A stretch of DNA of 29,401 nucleotides, from contig JAFEAR010000161.1 in NCBI GenBank assembly GCA_018266335.1, positions 1-29,401 on the forward strand, read 5' to 3'. A program made the translations under genes and the position numbers. A model generated the notes under the pieces. The model saw only the letters and a program-made list of their open reading frames with translations. It did not search any database and had not been told where the DNA came from. Below are positions 25,128 to 29,401 of this stretch, one piece after another (position 1 is the first letter of the stretch; each line of letters starts with the position of its first letter). This DNA comes from Bdellovibrionales bacterium (lineage in GTDB: Bacteria > Bdellovibrionota > UBA2428).

Positions 25128-25661
25128 ATGGATCGCCTCTCCGTATGGTTAGAACGCCTTTCCGCTCTGCACCGGAACCTCCTGCGCACCTTCGCCAACC
25201 AGGAAGGCCTGCAGCTCGTCCACGTGGAGATTCTGCGCTACCTGAGCGCGTGCAACCGCTATTCGAACACCTCGGGCGCCCTGACGGAGTATTTGGGCCA
25301 AACCAAAGGAAGTATCTCGCAGAGCGTAGCCTTTTTAGAAACCAACCAGTGGATCAAACGAACCCGAGACCCTAAGGATAAGCGCAGCTACCACCTCGAG
25401 CTAAGCGCCAAGGGCCAGCGCTTGGTGACCCGGCTAGAAGCCGAGTTCAAACTCGAATCAGACCCAACTACGCCCCTCGCCCTTCAAGAGCTCCTGCGCC
25501 AACTCCAAACCGAGCATGGGCTGAGAAGCTTTGGCGTTTGCGCGACTTGCAAATACAATCAAAACCCACAGAAAGACGTCTTTCGTTGTGGTCTAACCAA
25601 CGAGGAATTAACTCTGGCCGACGTCGGTCTCCTTTGCAGGGAACATGAAGAATCAGAATAA
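25128..25661 (+). CDS. MarR-family regulator with Cys-rich C-terminal tail
   Basis: 177 residues. Winged helix of MarR type: recognition region LTEYLGQTKGSISQSVAFLETNQWIKRTRDPKDKRSYHLELSAKG (about 52-95), with the wing DPKDKRS typical of MarR proteins. The C-terminal tail adds C138-x2-C141-x12-C154-x15-C170-x2-H173, unlike ordinary MarR dimerisation helices, suggesting a zinc or redox site. It is divergent from the AhpD-like peroxidase gene and shares operator half-sites with it, so it is likely an autoregulated repressor responding to oxidants or electrophiles. The CBS gene starts 9 bp after its stop, so it may lead the following operon. Confidence 0.88.
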   Translation: MDRLSVWLERLSALHRNLLRTFANQEGLQLVHVEILRYLSACNRYSNTSGALTEYLGQTKGSISQSVAFLETNQWIKRTRDPKDKRSYHLELSAKGQRLVTRLEAEFKLESDPTTPLALQELLRQLQTEHGLRSFGVCATCKYNQNPQKDVFRCGLTNEELTLADVGLLCREHEESE

Positions 25662-25670
25662 TTTGCAAGC

Positions 25671-26129
25671 ATGACGGCCATCATCTACGCCTCGGGTCGA
25701 AAATGCGAAACTGCCCCCATGGATTACATAGGCGTTGAGTCGACCCTAGCCCGAGCCCACCTCATCATGCGCCATTTAGAAGTTGGTTACCTTCCCGTTG
25801 CCATTAGTGGCCAAATTGTGGGTGTCATTCTAGAGCAAAACATTCGGAAAGCGATTGAAACCAAAGATCAAATCGGACTCACCCCCCTGACCGTAGGGAA
25901 TTTCATGCTTAGGCCAGTGAAGATTCTACAGCATAGCCACGAACTCAATCTGCACGAAAACTTGTCCAAGCTGCTCGACGAAAGCTCGGCTGAGGCCTTT
26001 ATCATTGTCCAAGACCAGAGCACGGTCAGCGTTATGCTTCGTGAAGAAATCCTCCGGTTTCTTGCAGCGCAACGCCCCGGCGATCGTTTTGTATTGTCTT
26101 CCAAGGAAGACTGGAGGATATTCCAATAG
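25671..26129 (+). CDS. CBS-domain protein
   Basis: 152 residues forming a tandem pair of CBS motifs and nothing else. First motif: LARAHLIMRHLEVGYLPVAISGQIVGVILEQNIRKAI. Second: VGNFMLRPVKILQHSHELNLHENLSKLLDESSAEAFIIVQDQSTVSVMLREEILRFL. CBS pairs bind adenine nucleotides and sense energy state. The first 17 residues before MDYIGV are atypical, so translation might start at ATG 25719 instead; neither start has a good ribosome-binding site. Nine bp follow the MarR stop and one bp precedes the FNR-type gene, consistent with one operon linking energy sensing to low-oxygen control. Confidence 0.82.
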   Translation: MTAIIYASGRKCETAPMDYIGVESTLARAHLIMRHLEVGYLPVAISGQIVGVILEQNIRKAIETKDQIGLTPLTVGNFMLRPVKILQHSHELNLHENLSKLLDESSAEAFIIVQDQSTVSVMLREEILRFLAAQRPGDRFVLSSKEDWRIFQ

Positions 26130-26130
26130 G

Positions 26131-26820
26131 ATGACGACGTTAAAGAATGCCGGCAAACACTGTGATAATTGTGAATCACGGCAAACGAACGTCTTCTGTG
26201 CCCTTCCTCCAGAAGGGGTCGCACTTTTGGATCAAGCCAAAGTCACCAACACCTACAAGCGTGGCCAGTATATTTTTTACGAAGGCAACGTGCCAAGCGG
26301 CCTGTACTGCGTGAACGGCGGAGTTGTGAAGCTCGAAACCTCTAGTGAGTCAGGCAACAATCACATTTTGCGCATGGCCCACACGGGTGACATGCTGGGA
26401 TACCGCTCGCTTTTTGCCGAGGAGCCCTATCGTGCGTCGGCCCTCGTGCACGAAGATGCTACTATTTGTTTCGTTCCTAAATCCGCGATTACAAAACTCG
26501 TCGAAACTTATCCTCAAGTTGCTCTGAACTTTCTAAGTCAGGTGTCCAAAGAACTTCGCCGAGCAGAAGACCGTTTTTGCGGACTGACGGACAAAAACGC
26601 CGGCGAGCGCATTGCAGAATCGCTGCTTTTCTTGCACGACAATTTCAACGAGCAAACCTGGACACGCAAAGAAATTGCCGAATGGGCTGGCACCACACCC
26701 GAAACCGTCATTCGCACTTTGGCTGATTTCGAAGCCAAAGGCATAGTGGATCTACAGGGCCGCAAAATTCTTATAAAAAACAAGAAGGCTCTGCTCGAAC
26801 TCGCCAATCTAGCCCTTTAA
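26131..26820 (+). CDS. FNR-type oxygen-sensing CRP/FNR-family regulator
   Basis: 229 residues. ATG 26131 (GGAGG 12-13 nt upstream) is chosen; the longer frame from 26005 overlaps the CBS gene and lacks support. Candidate [4Fe-4S] ligands are C11, C14 and C23 (HCDNCESRQTNVFC; C-x2-C-x8-C) plus C113 (ATICFVPK), matching the FNR arrangement of three N-terminal Cys and one in the cyclic-nucleotide-like domain. The beta-roll spans about 35-125, with the dimer helix after it. The recognition helix TTPETVIRTL keeps Glu191 and Arg195, which contact FNR/CRP half-sites; the FNR-specific Ser between them is Ile194. Likely activates anaerobic or microaerobic genes. One bp from both CBS and the next ORF. 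Confidence 0.9.
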   Translation: MTTLKNAGKHCDNCESRQTNVFCALPPEGVALLDQAKVTNTYKRGQYIFYEGNVPSGLYCVNGGVVKLETSSESGNNHILRMAHTGDMLGYRSLFAEEPYRASALVHEDATICFVPKSAITKLVETYPQVALNFLSQVSKELRRAEDRFCGLTDKNAGERIAESLLFLHDNFNEQTWTRKEIAEWAGTTPETVIRTLADFEAKGIVDLQGRKILIKNKKALLELANLAL

Positions 26821-26821
26821 A

Positions 26822-27214
26822 ATGAACTTCTCCCTGGCGCTTCTACTCAACATCGTTGGACAATGGCATTTCACAGGCATGATTTATCAGGGTCAAGCGC
26901 TTCCCCCTCGCGACCCCCACCTCGTTTTACAATACGAATTCAGCGTGGACGGACAAGATCGCCTGTACTGGACCTATAATGCTGGCGAAAAATTTTGCGA
27001 ACGCCGCGGACAGTACACCTATACCAACGGCGTCATTCACGATCACATTACGTGGGTCAACCCTCAGAACGCCGCCGATTGCGCCGCCGATCCCGACATG
27101 CAGCTGGACCACGAAACCTGGACTCCCGCAGAAGTAACCGACACCACACTTCACCTGCATCTCCCCTGGGGAGAGAATGAGCTCACCTACGTTTTTTCAC
27201 GGGAGCCCATTTAA
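26822..27214 (+). CDS. Small unknown protein in the FNR operon
   Basis: 130 residues, 1 bp after the FNR-type gene and directly abutting the beta-CASP gene (GTG at 27215). The first 14 residues (MNFSLALLLNIVGQ) are hydrophobic and could be a weak signal peptide. The body is rich in aromatic and acidic residues with alternating strands (HLVLQYEFSVDGQDRLYWTYNAG, WTPAEVTDTTLHLHLPWGENELTYVF), suggesting a small beta-barrel resembling lipocalin-like proteins. Two Cys (C59, C83). No family recognised. The absence of a spacer on either side makes co-translation with the neighbours likely. Confidence 0.75.
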   Translation: MNFSLALLLNIVGQWHFTGMIYQGQALPPRDPHLVLQYEFSVDGQDRLYWTYNAGEKFCERRGQYTYTNGVIHDHITWVNPQNAADCAADPDMQLDHETWTPAEVTDTTLHLHLPWGENELTYVFSREPI

Positions 27215-28624
27215 GTGTCGCAAGATTTGCGGCTGCAGTTCCTAGGCGCCGCCGGCAACGTAACGGGCAGTCGAACGCTCCTCAGATTTGATGGCCAATC
27301 CCACCTCATAGATTGCGGACTTTTTCAGGGACACCGCGATCTCCGCGCTCGCAACTGGACTCCCTTTCTCAATCCGGCAAACAAAGTAGAATCGATATTT
27401 CTAACTCACGCGCACTTAGATCACTCCGGGTATCTGCCTAAATTTTACCGCGAAGGATTTCGCGGAAGCATTCACTGCACTCCCGGCACCCGTGACCTAG
27501 CCGAAATTCTGCTCAAGGATTCGGCCAAGCTGCAAGAAGAAGACGCCGAGTACGCCAATCGCACGGGGCATTCTGCCTACCATCCGGCGTTCCCCCTCTA
27601 CACCGTGGCCGATGCTGAGGCTGTTCTTAAACAATTCGTGATCCACCCTCGGGACGAATGGATTCGAGTGGGCCCCGACCTGGGCGTGCGATTTGTTCGC
27701 TCCGGCCACATCATTGGTTCAAGCTTTGTGCAATTTTCCCTGGGCGGCACCAACCGCCCCCAGTTAGTGACATTTTCCGGAGATGTCGGTCATGGCCGAT
27801 CAAAAATTCTTCGCGAGCCCGCAGCGCTACCCGAAACGGATGTTCTCGTTTTGGAGTCCACTTATGGCCAACGATTCCACTCCACCGAAGATGTGACTTC
27901 TCAACTTAGGGACGTGATCAATCGCACCATGGCCCGCAAGGGTGTGATGGTTATTCCGGCCTTTGCCGTGGGCCGCGCCCAGGAAATCATTTATTTGATT
28001 CGCTGGCTCGAAGACCAAAAGCAAATTCCCTCGGTTCCCGTTGTGCTGGATAGTCCCATGTCTGTGTCAGCCACCGATATTTTTTTACGCCATACCGAAG
28101 ACCACACCCTGCCCGTGATCTTTACGGAAAATTCCGAAAACTTTTTTCCGCGCCAGTTTAGAGCCACTCAATCGCAAGACGATTCGCTCCTGGCCTGCAT
28201 GCAAGACGGCCCCCTTATTGTGATTTCGGCCTCGGGCATGCTCAGCGGCGGCCGCGTGCTGCATCACCTAAAAAAGCGCCTCCCGGACGCTCGCAACACC
28301 GTGCTCTTTGTGGGCTACCAGGCCGAGGGCAGCAAGGGCCGCTACCTGCAGGAACAAGCGCGTACGGCAGGCTCAATGCGCATTCACCACCAGGAAATTA
28401 GCGTTGCGGCCGAAATTGCCACCATCGATGGACTCTCCGCCCACGGCGATGCCAATGATCTGATTGAATGGCTGCGCCACTTCCGCACGCCACCTAAAAA
28501 AGTGATTTTGAATCACGGCTCGCCGGAGTCGGCCGCCGCGCTGGCAGAAAAAATTCGCAACGCCCTCAAGTGGCCCGACGTCTATCCGCTAGCGCGCGAA
28601 GAAACAATTACCTTTCCGATTTAG
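27215..28624 (+). CDS. Beta-CASP metallo-beta-lactamase RNase-like protein
   Basis: 469 residues with a GTG start abutting the previous gene. Metallo-beta-lactamase motifs: LTHAHLDHSGYLPKF (H65, H67, D69, H70), SGHIIGSS and FSGDVGHG. Beta-CASP motifs: VLESTYGQRFH (A region), VIPAFAVGRAQEI (B) and the C-terminal GLSAHGDANDL and LNHGSPES. These are complete, so an active RNA (or DNA) hydrolase of the YSH1/CPSF-73-like bacterial family is expected. In several bacteria such genes lie beside FNR- or universal-stress-type genes and are induced at low oxygen; the tight spacing here fits a post-transcriptional arm of the FNR response (inference). The 3' end overlaps the convergent channel gene by 17 bp. 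Confidence 0.92.
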   Translation: MSQDLRLQFLGAAGNVTGSRTLLRFDGQSHLIDCGLFQGHRDLRARNWTPFLNPANKVESIFLTHAHLDHSGYLPKFYREGFRGSIHCTPGTRDLAEILLKDSAKLQEEDAEYANRTGHSAYHPAFPLYTVADAEAVLKQFVIHPRDEWIRVGPDLGVRFVRSGHIIGSSFVQFSLGGTNRPQLVTFSGDVGHGRSKILREPAALPETDVLVLESTYGQRFHSTEDVTSQLRDVINRTMARKGVMVIPAFAVGRAQEIIYLIRWLEDQKQIPSVPVVLDSPMSVSATDIFLRHTEDHTLPVIFTENSENFFPRQFRATQSQDDSLLACMQDGPLIVISASGMLSGGRVLHHLKKRLPDARNTVLFVGYQAEGSKGRYLQEQARTAGSMRIHHQEISVAAEIATIDGLSAHGDANDLIEWLRHFRTPPKKVILNHGSPESAAALAEKIRNALKWPDVYPLAREETITFPI

Positions 28625-28985
28625 CTTCGATATCCAAATCGAGTTCTATGAGGGCCGTAGCCAACACGGCAGTAAAAGTGACGAACACGGCCGTCCCCAG
28701 AAGCATAAGGGCCATGGCGAAAATTTTTCCCAATGGAGTTTCGGGGGCATACGAAGCTCCACCCACCCCCGTCATGGTGCTCACCACGAAGTAGAGCGCA
28801 TCCAAAAAACTTTGTACGTGCGGATTGTGACCAAACTCGAGCCAGTAAAAAACACCCGAAGCGCCGGACATCAACGAACTAACCAGAATAATCAGGTAGG
28901 TAAAAATGGGCCGGCGTAAACTACGAAGGAGCGCCGTGCTGTAGCGAAGCATCAAACGATGCCGATCGAGAATGTGCCTAAGCAT
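28608..28985 (-). CDS. Two-TM ion-channel-like protein with atypical filter
   Basis: 125 residues with a strong GGAGGGAG before ATG 28985. TM1 about 27-48, pore helix DALYFVVST, filter region and TM2 about 87-112, as in Ion_trans_2 potassium channels. The filter reads T70-M-T-G-V-G-G-A where channels have TMTTVGYG: Thr to Gly, Tyr to Gly and Gly to Ala. Following SYAPETPLGKIF corresponds to the loop before TM2. K+ selectivity is therefore unlikely and the channel may be non-selective or pass another ion. Short cytosolic tails carry no regulatory domain. Second gene of a minus-strand pair, 19 bp after the preceding secreted protein. Confidence 0.82.
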   Translation of the reverse strand: MLRHILDRHRLMLRYSTALLRSLRRPIFTYLIILVSSLMSGASGVFYWLEFGHNPHVQSFLDALYFVVSTMTGVGGASYAPETPLGKIFAMALMLLGTAVFVTFTAVLATALIELDLDIEAKSER

Positions 28986-29004
28986 GCGCTCCCTCCTGGG
29001 TGGA

Positions 29005-29388
29005 TTAGTGGTCTACGTTAATTTGCTTCTCCTGGTAAGTCCCGTCGCCGTTCACAAAACGCAGCGTATGGGTGCCCCGCACCAATTTACCGATATGCAC
29101 TTCTTCACTGAAGGGCACCAGCACCATAAGGCACATGCCCTGGCGCACACTCGCGATGCCCCGAATTTCGTGCAGCGTATCGGTCACGTGCGTAATGTCG
29201 GCGCGACTCCAGGCGTAGCAGCTGTTCGGAAACATGCCCGAAATAACGGCGCTGGGATCGGAAAAATCCTGTCCCGAAGGCAAAAATGCCGAGCTAATGT
29301 TAACGGTGACTTCCTTAGCAGGCGGCTGCGGAGCAGCACTGGCCGCCAGGCCCCAACCACAGGTTAGTACGAGTGCGGTTTTAAGCAT
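29005..29388 (-). CDS. Small secreted protein of unknown function
   Basis: 127 residues with Sec signal peptide MLKTALVLTCGWGLAASAAP (cleavage near ASA-AP). The mature protein is beta-rich (EVTVNISSAFLP...THTLRFVNGDGTYQEKQINV) with two Cys, one in NSCYAWS and one in GMCLMV, probably paired in the periplasm. No family recognised. It precedes the channel-like gene by 19 bp, so co-expression is likely. The upstream region lies beyond the window; only 13 bases precede the ATG. Confidence 0.7.
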   Translation of the reverse strand: MLKTALVLTCGWGLAASAAPQPPAKEVTVNISSAFLPSGQDFSDPSAVISGMFPNSCYAWSRADITHVTDTLHEIRGIASVRQGMCLMVLVPFSEEVHIGKLVRGTHTLRFVNGDGTYQEKQINVDH

Positions 29389-29401
29389 CCAATTAGTTTT
29401 C

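Noticed and set aside
26005..26130. 42-residue N-terminal extension of the FNR-type protein
   Set aside because: It overlaps the CBS gene in another frame; ATG 26131 follows GGAGG and places the Cys cluster at the usual N-terminal position.

Overview
The window looks like a piece of chromosome from a free-living or predatory member of the Bdellovibrionota (Bdellovibrio/Oligoflexia-like). This assignment is inference. It rests on a TIGR02147/DUF4423-family regulator beside a secreted protein with a GGGHQVVC...ELLDLYE...HExxY pattern, a very large surface lipoprotein, a fibre-like protein built of 'TELGYLSGVTAALQTQ' repeats, intermediate G+C, and dense coding on both strands. No tRNA, rRNA, CRISPR array, transposase or integrase is visible. 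No gap between genes exceeds about 290 bases.

Layout. Bases 1-2017 (minus) hold the N-terminal 672 codons of a poly-HAMP sensor protein whose kinase half lies off the left edge; five exact 276-bp units alternate between two sub-types. Bases 2239-3369 (minus) are a PAS-histidine kinase gene interrupted by an in-frame TGA where a PAS Trp is expected. On the plus strand follow an atypical SDR with a four-Cys N-terminal cluster (3657-5174), an OmpA-domain lipoprotein (5318-6703) and a divergent PEP carboxylase (6823-9174).

From 16895 down to 9171 all genes are on the minus strand: a long fibre-like secreted protein, a translationally coupled periplasmic signal-peptidase-I-like (S26) protein, a secreted protein with helical and hydrophobic segments and a transglutaminase-like tail, two tandem paralogous secreted proteins, a small lipoprotein and a GIY-YIG protein. 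The first six form the best candidate for an undescribed system: an envelope or appendage locus with its own S26-like peptidase. Divergent from it are a TIGR02147 regulator and a secreted HExxY protein (17056-18948).

Next are a two-gene aromatic catabolism operon, hpd-phhA (19014-20753), turning phenylalanine into tyrosine and 4-hydroxyphenylpyruvate into homogentisate, and a 1217-residue lipoprotein with Ig-like, GLUG-like and C-terminal SPRY regions (20821-24474). A carboxymuconolactone decarboxylase/AhpD-like gene (24479-25015, minus) diverges from a Cys-rich MarR regulator (25128-25661). Their 112-bp gap carries overlapping promoters and a perfect inverted repeat. Downstream and very tightly packed are a CBS-domain protein, an FNR-type regulator with four candidate Fe-S cysteines, a small unknown protein and a beta-CASP metallo-beta-lactamase ribonuclease (to 28624), which together look like a low-oxygen response operon. 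The window ends with a minus-strand pair: a small secreted protein and a two-TM ion-channel-like protein with a non-canonical selectivity filter.
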